DNA of 64,000 bases from NCBI GenBank assembly GCA_036346255.1, contig CM070619.1, forward strand, positions 30,944,342 to 31,008,341, read 5' to 3'. Positions 1-12,418 of the stretch are shown here, piece after piece. The position numbers and the translations under genes are program-made. The notes under the pieces are model-generated. The model was given only the letters and a program-made list of their open reading frames with translations. It was not told the origin of the DNA and ran no database searches. This stretch comes from Ampelocalamus luodianensis. Its lineage: Eukaryota; Streptophyta; Magnoliopsida; Poales; Poaceae. Each line of letters begins with the position of its first letter. The stretch's first letter is position 1.

Positions 1-123
1 TCAAACTATCAATCAAACACGGCTAATATATATCAAATACTACCATGTATCGTAAGCATTCATCATCTTTATCCAGCATATCACACTATCAATCAAACAC
101 GGCTAATATATATCAAATACTAG
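1..123. repeat. Short direct repeat, 80-bp period
   Basis: Bases 6-42 recur almost exactly at 86-122 (core CTATCAATCAAACACGGC), giving two copies offset by 80 bases. It lies in the minus-strand LARD-type LTR. More copies may lie left of the window. Confidence 0.75.
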
Positions 124-897
124 CATTCACGTCAAACCATCCGTAATTATTCTACCAAACAGAGTACTTGCCTTAACCGCGTGAGAACGGAGGATGTGAG
201 GAGGGTGCTGTTTCCGGGACCAGTCCCCTACCTAAATTCATTAAAAGCATACTAAGACAACAGTAATGGTTCAAACAAACTATAAAAGCAAACATGAACT
301 TGCAATAGTTTTTTAACACGAACCCAACTCCAATTCCTAAATGTTGTTTTGTCCCCTCTGTGGACAGTCACGTTCTAAAATTCATATCTTTTAGTACAGG
401 AGTCCAAATGAGGTGTTCTTGGACTTCCTTGAAAGGTTATCAATTTCCCCAATTAAACCTAGTTGGTGGGCTTTCCTGATTCGGTCATATAATACACATA
501 CCAAGCTAATTAACAGAATATCGATTTCGCGTCAAGTTCTTTGGACAGTACACTAAAACTACCATAACTTTCAGTATGTTTGTCAAAATTTCACGTTCTT
601 GAGCTCCACTGAAAGCTACGATAATTATCTACAACTTTAGTTATACCAAGCTCCTCTAATTTTCCATTTAACTTATTGCTCAAGTCAGATTACTAAAGCC
701 TGTCAGAATACCGACAGATTTGCAGAACAGTTACACTAATAAATTCATAACTTCTGCTACAGAGGTCCGAATAACATGATCTCATACTTCATCGAAAAGC
801 TAGCGATGTCCTCTACAATTCTCTAGGAGACGTCCAAAACTGAATCTGCCCGTATCTACAACAAAACATCGATCTAACACGAACTATCCTGAGCAGG
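1..897 (-). repeat. LARD-type LTR fragment (level 0 host), part 1
   Basis: The reverse complement resembles the 3' two thirds of the LARD LTRs at 1292-3540 and 42839-44907. It contains the same GC-rich block followed by the sequence ending in GAGGCAAGTA (here reversed near 165-180) and the same AT-rich 'press on, not coding' stretches. The LTR resumes at 38182 after the L1 insertion. The window starts inside it, so its 3' end is not seen. No reading frame of note is present. Confidence 0.7.
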
Positions 898-1291
898 TGT
901 GAGGACCCCGATTTATTCGGCTTGTAATGCTTAGCCTTCCATTGACCCTAGCATCACAAATCAAATAAACCAAGCCTCGAGATATGTATACTTCCCAGAA
1001 ATGCAGTATACACACCCCGTTACAAAATGATGCATCAATTCCATACATCATAATATAACAAGTCTGGCAAAAGACGTACATAATATAGAGTTATTACAAA
1101 AGGAGCCGACCGGCCAAATAACATCAAAGTAACATGAAACAGCGGAAGCAAAAGCGTCATAAGATGGCTATAAACAAAAGACCCTCGGTTAGCCACATAA
1201 CCACAGGGCAACCGACCGGGCCGCCAAGGTAGTCGCACGATCCACAGCAAAACTCACAGAAGTAGGTCCCTTGGGGATCTACTTCCTCCTC

Positions 1292-3540
1292 TGTAATATC
1301 CAGAAAATGCTTTTGTTAGTTGTTGTGGAGAGTGGTGGTGGTATTCATGAAAAAGACCATTAGTATTTTGCTAAACCAGGTTTTTGAGGGGGGAAAACGA
1401 AATTTCCCGGCAACTTGGGCCTGGGCCAAGGCCCAATAGGGTGGCTGCCAAGGGGAGCCTTCCTCCCCAAACCCTAGCTGAAATTTCTCCTCCCCTCCTC
1501 TCCTCCTTGCAGCCGCCCTGCCCTCCCCTCTCCTCTCCTTCTTGCGTTTCCTCTCCTCCATGGCAGCACCTCTCCACCTCCCTTGCACCTCTCCCTCTTC
1601 CCCATTGCTGCTGTCCAAGTGGAGGAAGAAGAGCCCCTTTGGTTGGCCGGCCAAGTAGAGAAAAGAAGAAGAGGGAGAGGAAGGGTCCGCAACCGGGAAA
1701 TCGTGATGATCTTCATCCTCGCTGCGTGCCTTCATTGTTTCGGCAAGGGTAACCCGTGATTCTTTGTTTTGGGGTCGTTTTCTAGTTGTATGTTTTCGGT
1801 TTTCAGTTCGTCGGGTTTCTGCAGTAGCGAAGATCGTTGTTTTTTATTAGGTTATGGTCAGATTTGGGTCTGGGTGTCTCCTAGAAAGTTGTAGATATCG
1901 TAGTTACCTTTCATTGCCGACAAGAATCAAGTCGTTTGGACTTCGGTAGCCAAAGCTATGATTTTTCTAGTGTTAGTAGGTTTCTGGTGGGTGACTGATT
2001 GGACAGAGGCTGATTAACCTGACCTAAACACATTGTTAGAGGAGTTTCCAGAGGGTCTCACCATAACGAAAAATGAGGCTAAACCTCTTAGCTTTCAGGA
2101 AAGCTAAAGATCACTAAATTCGGACGAACGTAGAGAAAGTTATGATAGTTTCTTTGTCGCTGTCCAGAAACCCGACGGGAAATGTTTGCTCTGATTAAAT
2201 GGATTGGTAGGGTTAGAAGATGACCGAATCAGAGGGTCACCCCAACTAGGTTTATTTAGGCAATTCATTTACCTTTCCAGAAAGTCCAAGATCATCCTAT
2301 TTGGACTCCTGAGCAGAAAGTTATGAATTTTTTGAATTCTGCTGTCTGCAGTGAGCGATCGCTAGAAAATTAGAAAAGTTAGAAATGATAAGAAGTAAGC
2401 GATTTCGATTGTGATGTTATGTATGATTTTGGTCCAGTATGCTAGTCTTAGTTTGGGGTTATATTCTTGTCCAGTGGCAGCGAGATCCCAAGGAAACACC
2501 CACTTCGCGTCCGCTTTTGCACGGTTGAGGCAAGTATTCGGTTAAATGAAATTTCTGTTGTATGTCATGATTAAGTTGTGAATTGTTATTGTTGTCATGT
2601 GGAAGTAATGTTGAGATGTCCTAGAGATGATGATGATTGCATATTATGACTATGGTTATTTCATAATGCTACTGTTTACACGATTAAAGTTTATGTTGAA
2701 TTCTATTGAATGAGAAGGTATAGATGTTATATTCATGCATATTTTGAGCATATTGAAACTTGGTCATGAGGTGACCAAGTGATTGAGTTGAGGTCCCTGT
2801 CAGGCAATGACAGGCTTGAGGTCCCCACATTTTTGAAGTGTGGGCAATATGTACAGAGGTCCCCGACATTTTGATGACGGGCAAAGGTCCCTATACAAGT
2901 TGATGTATAGGCTCTTGGTCCCTGTGCCAGAGGGCACAGGCATGGGTATCCATTGACGGATGAATACCCCGCATTACCGGTAAAATGCGTAAAGAGATAA
3001 AGAACAAATAGTGCATAGCATTGTCGTTGCATTTTCTTTGTTATTTGTAATGCCATGAATGATGTTGACCAAAGTTGTTTATACTGTGTTGTCTTTATGA
3101 TCATGTAACCTTGTTGATACTTGCTGAGTCCTATGGCTCACCCTTGCTTTGTTTTGATTTAGGTACTTCTGGTAAAGACGACATGCATGGGCGGGAGTAG
3201 ATGATTGGAAAGCACGCACTACCTCACAAGATTAATACAATTGTTACTTTAGCTTCACATAAGAATAAATAGATTTCTGAGAGACACCCATGGTGGTTTT
3301 ATAATTCTGATTGATGGAATAAACATGGTTGTGTGAATGGTGTTATTTGATTACATTCATATGATTATCTCTTATGCATGGATGAATTGGATTATGAAAT
3401 TATTGATAAATGTTATGTTTACTTGTTAGAAACTTACTTTTATTGACTATACAAAGGAGACTCACGAAAATTTGTAAACTCGTTCTAGTTGTAATTAGTT
3501 TTGGTAGCATTCCAGGCTCGTTCTGAGTTGGGGTGTTACA
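1292..3540 (+). repeat. LARD-A 5' LTR
   Basis: This LTR is 2249 bp and starts TGTAATATCC and ends GTGTTACA. It holds a polypyrimidine/GC-rich block at about 1480-1680 that throws off antisense frames on the minus strand. Past the middle comes a run of hairpins (2758-2988). The paired copy is 7831-10079. Confidence 0.93.
2758..2988 (+). repeat. Array of eight consecutive hairpins in the LARD LTR (5' copy)
   Basis: Eight inverted repeats follow one another: 2758-2780 (9-bp perfect stem), 2796-2814, 2824-2844, 2862-2881 (one mismatch), 2890-2911 (8-bp perfect), 2921-2940 (8-bp perfect), 2944-2969 (one mismatch) and 2971-2988. Several stems begin with GGTCCC and close with GGC. The stem sequences all differ from one another, so this is a series of structures and not a tandem repeat. 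It could be a folded RNA domain if it lies in the transcript. Confidence 0.85.
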
Positions 3541-3542
3541 GT

Positions 3543-3554
3543 TGGTATCAGAGC
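3543..3554 (+). other. Primer binding site, LARD-A
   Basis: TGGTATCAGAGC starts two bases after the 5' LTR. It is the standard plant site complementary to the 3' end of initiator methionine tRNA, used to prime minus-strand DNA synthesis. Confidence 0.93.
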
Positions 3555-6500
3555 GGGCTTTAGGTCCGTGGTGAACAGGTTAACAACTTAAGTAACTTAA
3601 TTTGTTAAAATTTGCTAATGGCTAATCAACTTAAAAAAAAATTGACACACTGATGCACGTAGGTGGGTTGGGTTTTCCATTGCATATACGCTACACGTTA
3701 TGTTGTATTGTTGATCCCTGTTATGATATGAACTTATATCTATAATATTAAGACTATTGTTATTATGTGCGGATAACCCATGTTGAGAGATTGGGTTCGT
3801 GGTCGTGACTCGGGCTTTACCAAAGCTACAGACCGATTGTAGTAAGATAAAAGTGAATATCTTTGGGAGGTTGTGTTTTTTTTCCTAATTTTGATTTGGT
3901 CTACGTTGGATCAAGAGTACTTGATGAGTTTCTTTTGGATTAGTAGATCCTCCGGTTGATGCGTTTTCATTGATTTAATTTGATCCTTTAAAGCAAGCCT
4001 TGTTTTTCCAATCGTTGAGCTTCTTGCAGATTGATGAACCTTATTTGGTTAGTGGTTAGAGTGCAGCTTGATGGGTTTCAATTGGTTTATAGTTGTTTTA
4101 TAGGGCAAATATTGTTCTTTCTAACGCTTGAGCTAGTCTTGCTATTTGTGAATGTTGTTATTGGCAATATTGTTCCTTGTCATGAGAGTTCTACTTTCTT
4201 GTTGGCAAACTTGACTCGTTTATTCGCTTGGTGTTTTTGATAATGGAAAGTATCATTTACAAATTTCACTGAAGTACGTTTCGACTTTACGCACTTCTTT
4301 TGGAGTGGTTGGAATATTGAAATTTGGTGCATCATCTTTGAGGAAGAAAGTATCAAAACAAATGTTGAAATGTTTTGTTGTGTTATGCGAGAGATTTTAA
4401 GCATAAGGATAAATGGATAATGTATGAGTTATCAAATTGGATCTGTAGTTTGGTGCGTAATCGATTTAACCAAAAAATCTTTGGAAGTGAAGTTGATAGA
4501 TTTGACTTGTCATGGAGTAGTTATCTGATGAACTTGTTAAAGGGTACGACCATCCATATTAGGAATCCAAGACTTATAAAGAGGTGTGCTATATTGATGT
4601 TTTGGTCTAATCATTAAGAAGGTGGAACTCGATAGATTTATTGGATAAATTCAGAGTAAAGTATCTCAATGGATTTGGCTACCCATTAGCGATGAGTATG
4701 ATAAGGATGTAATGGAACGATGATTTATAGGATATTAATCCAATTATTTTCATAAGCTGACTACTGGATGATTATACTTAATTGCTAGACTGAAACATGT
4801 ATATCGAATTAGAAGGACGCTGAGGTAGTACCCTAGGAAAACCGGTGATTAAAGGAGATGATGTTATTAAATCCTTGATTAAACTCTAATCATAAAGTGG
4901 AATGTAGAGTCTAAGTTGATAAATGGATATGTGACTATGATGGTAAATAGCATTAGGACCCCATGTGCATACGTGATGGATACAATTGTTACTTGTTAAG
5001 GATAGTTAGAACGGACGTGATTAACACCATGGGTTGAGTGGATGATTGAATAAGTGGCTTTGATAGTGTGCCTAGCGAAATTAATTAGTTGATAATATGT
5101 TTTAGTTAAAAGACTTCAACCTTTTGGCTTGTGTTTCTTTTGGAGAGGTCTATGATGGGATAAGTGGTTATGATGAGACTCGCTAAGAGTGTATTGGTTA
5201 TGGTTAGTGTGATGGTTAGTAAGGGATTATGATGATAACATTGAATGTTTTGTATAAAGGAATTTGATCGCACGCCCAATAACGATTAAATGAATATGTT
5301 TCTAGTCCGCTTTGTGATCTTTCGACCGCACTTTGATGTGGTATCTGATTTTGCTAAGAGCAAAGCGACGTGTGGAGAAGTTTTACTAATTCCTAACGGT
5401 TTATGTGTTGTCGGAGTTGGCGTGGTGATGTCAGTAACTAATGAAAGTCGTTTCCTTTGTTAAAAGTAAGAGTGAAGTAGAAGTATTGGAGGTTTTTGTA
5501 ACTTATGGTTTATCGATATTTACCTAAACTTTCTTTCGCCCAACAAAGTTTTCCGAATTCCAAAACAGTGTTTTATTCTCATTTGAGGTTTGATACTCTC
5601 TGCTTGTGGACTGGTGCTCCCATCTATAATTCTATCTTTATTTCCGAGGTCATTGCTATTTGATTAATTCTCAGTTACGTAACTACCGTAAGTGGTAACG
5701 TTTTCGATGTATTAGTATGTGTCTTTATTTGCCTCTTCGTCTAAGGAAGGTTAACCAAAATGAGTCGTGTTGCAAAGTCCCTTCGGTTGTGATTTGGCAA
5801 CTAGTTAGTTGCGGTCTAGTTTTTTTAATTTTGGTGAACATTTAGGTGTCGGGTTGTTGGACAGCAATGTGTAACAGATCGATTTATTAGAATAGCCCTT
5901 GGAGAGGAATTGATGTAAATAGAATGTTGTCTTTTGAGTTGTCGATTACGATATCACGACTAGTAGAACCTATAATATGTGTAGAAGTGGCTCAAGGTCA
6001 TGGGATCATTTTGATAGAACAATAGAATTAGAAATGTCCGAAGTCGTGATCAATTTAGTTGAGTATCGCAATTGAGTACTTGTTAAGATTGTGTAGAGAA
6101 AATCTTAATGATGTAGTTTCATGACAATAGTAGTGTGGAGAAAATTTAGTCGGTGCGTGAATTAATGGGATAGTAGGAATTATTGAGTTATCATAAGTAT
6201 GACTCGGCAGTTGAGTAACCCCATAGGAGTTCGATTATCTCGAAGGATGACTTGGTCAAGAATATTTTATTTATAGACGTTAATGATTGAGTATGTGTGA
6301 ATCTTGGTCAATTAGTTGGTGTATTACGAAGAGGATTGGATTGGGTGGATTAGAGAAGGTCTAAGATTGGTGAAATAAATCGCCTTGAGGCGTTACGTGA
6401 TTAGTGAAGAATGTTGATATTAAAGATTGAGGTTATTAAGTAGTTGTGTGTGAAATTTTGGTAAACAAATGTGAGGATTTCCTATCAACTAAACCAGAAA

Positions 6501-7814
6501 TTCATGGTATGAGATTTAGAGGTTAAATTTCGGGCTTTGTAGGTTATGATAGGACCTTGGAGACCCAATGTTATGTGTAGAGGTGGATGAACAAAAGCGA
6601 ATTTTGGAGTAATGTGTTGATCTTTGATAGAGTACTTTGGGTAAAATAAATGAGCATGAGTGTGGTGAATTTCAAGTTGTTTATCCCTAAAAGGTTGAGG
6701 TGATGTGATTATGCAGCGATCTATTTTGAGATATTTTGGAAGTCATCTGTCAAATTAATCCATCGGTAGAGGAGTTGTTGAGAGAAAGTTTTGGAAGAGT
6801 CGATGGAGCCTCTATTCAAAGGTGTGGAAGATGTATTTTGGCTTGAGCATAGCGTCACGATGGCCAAGTTAAGAGAGATGAGTTAGTGTGTTATGCGATG
6901 AATTGAAAGCCCAAAGTTGAGGTAAATTTTAGTCCTAGAAGAGAAACTGATAAATTGATGCTTCCTCAAGAAGTGAATCATTTTCCTGATTCTTGTTTCA
7001 GTTTTGTGTTGACCAATGTCTTTCGCAAGTTGAGTTTGACTTAATGTTGGCATGTGTGGTTCTTATCGGTTCAGGAAGAATAAAGGAAAATTTTTGATTT
7101 GGGCATTTAAGTGATTTCTCCTTTGGATTTTGTGACGTTTATTCGCAAACTGCCACTTGATAGATGTAATGGTTTTCGTGATGAAATTTCTGTTTCGGGA
7201 TTTGACTCTGTAGTACCGAACTGGTAACGCATAGATGCGTTGTGAATCTTTCATTTTCAGGTGGGTTTTGTCGGTAAAAGAGTTTGCTTAAAGAGAGTTC
7301 TGTTGTGTGTCTCTGGTTAAAGAGGGTGATCCTGGTTCGGTGAAGAGTTCAATTGAGAGGTGGAATAAGAGTTCCGTGATCTATGCGCTTGTGGCGTGGT
7401 CCGGTACCATTGGGGAGGTTAGCCCAAGGTACGTTGGGTTGTTTTCAGCTAGTTGGCGATCGCTAGGACCGCCTTGGGTCCATACATGAGTACGCGACGT
7501 TTGGGTTGTTCTGTGCCGAGTGAGTGTTTGAGTCATTCAAAGTTTGAGTTTTTATTAATGACGTTGACCATCGACAGGATCTTACCTCGAGTCTCTTTCG
7601 TCGAGTGTACCTGGAATTGTGGGGTTGAGTATTCGAACAGACGTTGTTTCGCGTCATTGGTTGTGGTCCTCAGTCCGAGAGATAGGCCACTTGGGAGTTG
7701 GAGACTCGCGTGAGCGAGCTTTAACAAGAGTTGCTCACATTGGTATCTGTTGTTAATTTCCAGTCGCAGTTTTCTTTCGTATAGATCGGCGTTTAGAATT
7801 CGGGGTCGAATTAT

Positions 7815-7830
7815 GTTTAAGGGGGTAGAA
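7815..7830 (+). other. Polypurine tract, LARD-A
   Basis: TTTAAGGGGGTAGAA directly precedes the 3' LTR. A G-rich purine run here is where plus-strand DNA synthesis is primed. Confidence 0.85.
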
Positions 7831-10079
7831 TGTAATATCCAGAAAATGCTTTTGTCAGTTGTTGTGGAGAGTGGTGGTGGTATTCATGAAAAAGACCATT
7901 AGTATTTTGCTAAACCAGGTTTTTGAGGGGGGAAAACGAAATTTCCCGGCAACTTGGGCCTGGGCCAAGGCCCAATAGGGTGGCCGGCCAAGGGGGGAGC
8001 CTTCCCTCCCCCAAACCCTAGCTGAAATTTCTCCTCCCCTCCTCTCCTCCTTGCAGCCGCCCTTGCCCTCCCCTCTCCTCTCCTTCTTGCGCTTCTCTCC
8101 TCCATGGCAGCACCTCTCCACCTCCCTTGCACCTCTCCTCTTCCCCATTGCTGCTGTCCAAGTGGAGGAAGAAGAGCCCCTTTGGTTGGCCGCCAAGTAG
8201 AGAAAAGAAGAAGAGGAGAGGAAGGGTCCGCAACCGGGAAATCGTGATGATCTTCATCCTCGCTGCGTGCCTTCATTGTTTCGCAAGGGTAACCCGTGAT
8301 TCTTTGTTTTGGGGTCGTTTTCTAGTTGTATGTTTTCGGTTTTCAGTTCGTCGGGTTTCTGCAGTAGCGAAGATCGTTGTTTTTTATTAGGTTATGGTCA
8401 GATTTGGGTCTGGGTGTCTCCTAGAAAGTTGTAGATATCGTAGTTACCTTTCATTGCCGACAAGAATCAAGTCGTTTGGACTTCGGTAGCCAAAGCTATG
8501 ATTTTTCTAGTGTTAGTAGGTTTCTGGTGGGTGACTGATTGGACAGAGGCTGATTAACCTGACCTAAACACATTGTTAGAGGAGTTTCCAGAGGGTCTCA
8601 CCATAACGAAAATGAGGTTAAACCTCTTAGCTTTCAGGAAAGCTAAAGATCACTAAATTCGGACGAACGTAGAGAAAGTTATGATAGTTTCTTTGTCGCT
8701 GTCCAGAAACCCGACGGGAAATGTTTGCTCTGATTAAATGGATTGGTAGGGTTAGAAGATGACCGAATCAGAGGGTCACCCCAACTAGGTTTATTTAGGC
8801 AATTCATTTACCTTTCCAGAAAGTCCAAGATCATCCTATTTGGACTCCTGAGCAGAAAGTTATGAATTTTTGAATTCTGCTGTCTGCAGTGAGCGATCGC
8901 TAGAAAATTAGAAAAGTTAGAAATGATAAGAAGTAAGCGATTTCGATTGTGATGTTATGTATGATTTTGGTCCAGTATGCTAGTCTTAGTTTGGGGTTAT
9001 ATTCTTGTCCAGGTGGCAGCGAGATCCCAAGGAAACACCCACTTCAGCGTCCGCTGCTGCACGGTTGAGGCAAGTATTCGGTTAAATGAAATTTCTGTTG
9101 TATGTCATGATTAAGTTGTGAATTGTTATTGTTGTCATGTGGAAGTAATGTTGAGATGTCCCTAGAGATGATGATGATTGCATATTATGACTGCGGTTAT
9201 TTCATAATGCTACTGTTTACACGATTAAAGTTTATGTTGAATTCTATTGAATGAGAAGGTATAGATGTTATATTCATGCATATTTTGAGCATATTGAAAC
9301 TTGGTCATGAGGTGACCAAGTGATTGAGTTGAGGTCCCCAATCGGCAATGACAGCTTGAGGTCCCCACATTTTTGAAGTGTGGGCAATATGTACTGAGGT
9401 CCCGACATTTTGATGACGGGCAAAGGTCCCTATACAAGTTGATGTATAGGCTCTTGGTCCCCTGTGCGAGGAGCACGAGCATGGGTATCCATTGACGGAT
9501 GAATACCCCGCATTACACGTAAAATGCGTAAAGAGATAAAGAACAAATAGTGCATAGCATTGTCGTTGCATTTTCTTTGTTATTTGTAATGCCATGAATG
9601 ATGTTGACCAAAGTTGTTTATATTGTGTTGTCTTTATGATCATGTAACCTTGTTGATACTTGCCGAGTCCTATGGCTCACCCTTGCTTTGTTTTGATTTA
9701 GGTACTTAGTAAAGACGACATGCATGGGCGGAAGTAGATGATTGGAAAGCACGCACTACCTCACAAGATTAATACAATTGTTACTTTAGCTTCACATAAG
9801 AATAAATAGATTTCTGAGAGACACCCATGGTGGTTTTATAATTCTGATTGATGGAATAAACATGGTTGTGTGAATGGTGTTATTTGATTACATTCATATG
9901 ATTATCTCTTATGCATGGATGAATTGGATTATGAAATTATAGATAAATGTTATGTTTACTTGTTAGAAACTTACTTTTATTGACTATACAAAGGAGACTC
10001 TGTCGAAAATTTGTAAACTCGTTCTAGTTGTAATTAGTTTTGGTAGCATTCCAGGCTCGTTCTGAGTTGGGGTGTTACA
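7831..10079 (+). repeat. LARD-A 3' LTR
   Basis: This 2249-bp copy pairs with 1292-3540. Most differences fall at CAG/CTG positions: CTTCGCGTCC at 2503 is CTTCAGCGTCC here (9042), and TGCCAGAGGGC at 2925 is TGCGAGGAGC here (9465). Such differences should not be used to date the insertion. Confidence 0.93.
9298..9527 (+). repeat. Hairpin array in the LARD LTR (3' copy)
   Basis: This is the same eight-hairpin run as at 2758-2988. Several stems here are disturbed by short indels at CAG sites (for example 9461-9480), whereas the 5' copy pairs cleanly. Confidence 0.8.
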
Positions 10080-10084
10080 TCCTC

Positions 10085-10488
10085 TGCACACAACAAGCAA
10101 TGCAAGTGAGTACAAAAATGTATTCGTAAGACTTACGAGTAACAAGCCTATACATAGCTAAATGAAAGTTGTAACAAAGGAGATGGTTATATGGTTAATT
10201 GGACGCATAAAGCAATTTTCATTTGCAATAAGATAATAGATTGAAGGCAATTTAGCAAAATCTGTTTGTACGCATTGAAATAACAGCGAGTAACAATAAA
10301 TAACAAGTAACCACCTAGAGGGGACTAACCCAATAGCCACCACAACATAGCACGAATCGGCGATTCGTACCACCCATCAAGTTTTAATTTAAAAGGTTGT
10401 AGTCTAACTCTTGAAAAGCTTACCCAAGCGTGTCCATAACCTAGGACGAGGCTATTCGAATAGTTTTAAACCTGCAGGGGTGTACCAA
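10085..10488 (-). repeat. L1 solo LTR, second segment
   Basis: Continuation of the minus-strand L1 LTR between LARD-A and L2b. The minus strand reads into the same conserved block as other family LTRs, including the palindrome CTATTCGAATAG, reversed at about 10451-10464. Confidence 0.9.
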
Positions 10489-11432
10489 TGTAACATCCCA
10501 AGTTTAGACTTGTGTTTCAAATGTAAGAAAATATGTAGAAATTAAAACTTTTTCTTACATCTTGTATTTCCTGTATGGTCTGGAAAATTCTTGTAAAAGA
10601 ATTATGAGAATACAAAGTCACAAGTCTTTTTGATCCAAACCTTGATCTTCCAAAAATAATCTTATCAAACCTTATGATTATCTCCTGAAAATATTTTTCC
10701 TAGGTTCTAGGGTTGATGTGTGACCCCTCTGAAAAATTTCACAATTTTTAGAAATTGTTTGAATGCTTTTGGAGGTTAGTCAAACCCTAAGCCCAGCACC
10801 TTGTTGAATTTTTGGAGGAAAATGTACAGTGCCAAAACCTCTGAAAATTTTATAGAAGGTCAATCTTGAATATAGCAAGCTCCTATAAAAATTTTAGAAT
10901 TTTTGGAGTTATTTTGCTACCTCATACAAATCCCCAAAGTCTGTCTCAATTCAAAAACACTAAAAATTAAACTCTGGTCTGAGTCAGACTTGGGCTCGAG
11001 TCGAACCCGAGCCCAAGCCATCTTGACTCAATCACACCAAATCGTGTAGGGTTGAGCCGTTGGATGTGGATCCTAGGGCTCATGACCTCCCCATCGTTTC
11101 AGCCTCCGGAGCTCTCGTGTGATTCTGAGCCGTCCGATGTCCATCGCACAGCTCACGACCACCATAGCCTTTCGCTGGTCTTCTTCTTCCTCGCGCCGCG
11201 TGCGCGTTAACAGTGTGTGCCGTGGTCCTGTCATGTCTTGCTCCCTCGTCAACGCCAACTTGTCGAAACAGTAGCTGCGTGGCAGCGCTTTCGGCCAAAG
11301 CCGTGTCTCGCACTGCTCCCGCCGTTCCCAACTCTGTCGCGGTTTTGAGTTCGTCGTAGCTCACCGCGGGGCCCCCCTTTTTCTTTGTGCCGTGCTCGTT
11401 AGTTTCAAAAAGGCTCCGAGCTCCTCTCTAGT

Positions 11433-12403
11433 TGATACGGGGGAGGGCCGATCTTCTCAGTGAGGAACCGTGGATAGTTGATGCGAAGTAGACGATGTCG
11501 CTAGCCGAACACTCGCGCCAATGCACGAACCCTCAACTCTTTGGATAACGCCCAAACGCACCAGGTAATTGTTCGTCGCGAGACCACGAACGACGAACGC
11601 CAAGTCCCCGATTCCCAGTGGAACGACGGCTTGACCTTGAATTGCAGAACGAACCAATGGATTACCTAGTCCTCTCTCAAAGTCCTCGCATGAACTCTGG
11701 TTTTAGAAAGAACAAGCAATAGCTATATGTTTCAATTCTTATGCATAAACTGGTCTAATGGATACAAAGGAGGGGAAAGGGTACTTAAGGCGCCCTCCAC
11801 GACTCACGCACGGCCTAGGGCCGGCTACACACGCTGAATCATACTCTAATCTGGCTAAGACTCAAAAACACACAAAAAGGAAAACCTAACTTAAATCCGT
11901 CACATTGTTTCGGCCATAGCGGTGCGATCGTATGTATTCTGAACTTGGGGCCATACCCATTGTGGGGGCCTTGGAATAAGCTTTCAATCAAGTCCAAAAA
12001 CACCCCAATCGGACTCCGTATGCAAAAGTTATGACCTTATTATTACAGGCCTGTTGGGCTGTCCCAAACCGAATCCGAATTGAATTAAATTCTGAATTGA
12101 TTCCGAGATGAATTCCGGTTAGACTTGCGGGAGATCCGAATTGGGCTTGAATTCTTGGGCTTTTCTCCTCTTGCTTGACCCACGTAAAACATTTGCATGA
12201 GGTAGTACCCAATTCTCATCAATGAAAATAGAAGATTCAGTAAGAAACAAAAGCACCTGTTGATTTAGAAGTTTAGCTCTTGCTCTAGTTAGTGGACCAA
12301 CATGCACTTCCGCACTTGTATTATTTGTAGCTTCACTTATGGCGTCCATCTCAGTATGTGCATAACCACCATGTCAGTATAAGTGTTAGGGATGCCCTCA
12401 TCA
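11433..12403 (-). repeat. L3 3' LTR
   Basis: On the minus strand it starts TGATGAGGGCATCC (12403) and ends GTATCA (11433). It is 84-86 bp shorter than the 5' LTR because a segment near 12186 (present at about 16735-16822) is missing. Confidence 0.92.
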
Positions 12404-12418
12404 TCCTCCCCCTCTTGA
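12404..12418 (-). other. Polypurine tract, L3
   Basis: The minus strand reads TCAAGAGGGGGAGGA immediately before the 3' LTR. The same bases are still in the pol reading frame (codons for QEGED), so the frame runs through this tract into the LTR. Confidence 0.85.

Larger units (their letters stand above)
3541..7830 (+). other. LARD-A internal region, non-coding
   Basis: This 4290-bp stretch is AT-rich. The longest frames are about 60-85 codons, have no recognisable domain, and are not conserved in LARD-B. I see no gag zinc knuckle, protease, reverse transcriptase or integrase motif. It does align in blocks with 38525-42838 in LARD-B, for example the stretch after CATGTTGAGAG and the one around TGATGYGTTTTCATTG. 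Something other than protein coding, perhaps packaging or dimerisation RNA structure, has kept it recognisable; that last point is inference. Confidence 0.85.
1292..10079 (+). mobile_element. LARD-A: full-length non-autonomous LTR retrotransposon
   Basis: Two LTRs of 2249 bp each (TGTAATATCC ... GGTGTTACA) bound a 4290-bp internal region. The TSD TCCTC is perfect (1287-1291 and 10080-10084). An initiator-Met-type primer site and a purine tract are in place. The internal region has no gag or pol reading frame. That combination matches the LARD class: large elements with LTR, PBS and PPT but no coding capacity, which depend on proteins from other elements. The LTRs are nearly identical apart from changes at CAG/CTG sites, so the insertion is young. 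Confidence 0.93.

Noticed and set aside
1316..1752. Antisense and sense frames of 68-139 codons in the LARD LTR (also 7855-8276)
   Set aside because: They arise from the GC- and purine-rich block, differ in frame between the two LTRs because of small indels, and are not kept in LARD-B.
2758..2988. CRISPR array
   Set aside because: The hairpins have different sequences and no constant repeat or spacers, and this is a plant retrotransposon LTR.
3780..7500. Short frames of 60-86 codons in the LARD internal regions (for example 4031-4240, 7453-7713)
   Set aside because: Length expected by chance and not conserved between LARD-A and LARD-B.
12186..12200. The 84-86 bp missing from the L3 3' LTR as a spliced intron
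   Set aside because: The segment begins with GT in the coding sense but does not end in AG, and it encodes part of the open frame in the other copies; a plain deletion is more likely.
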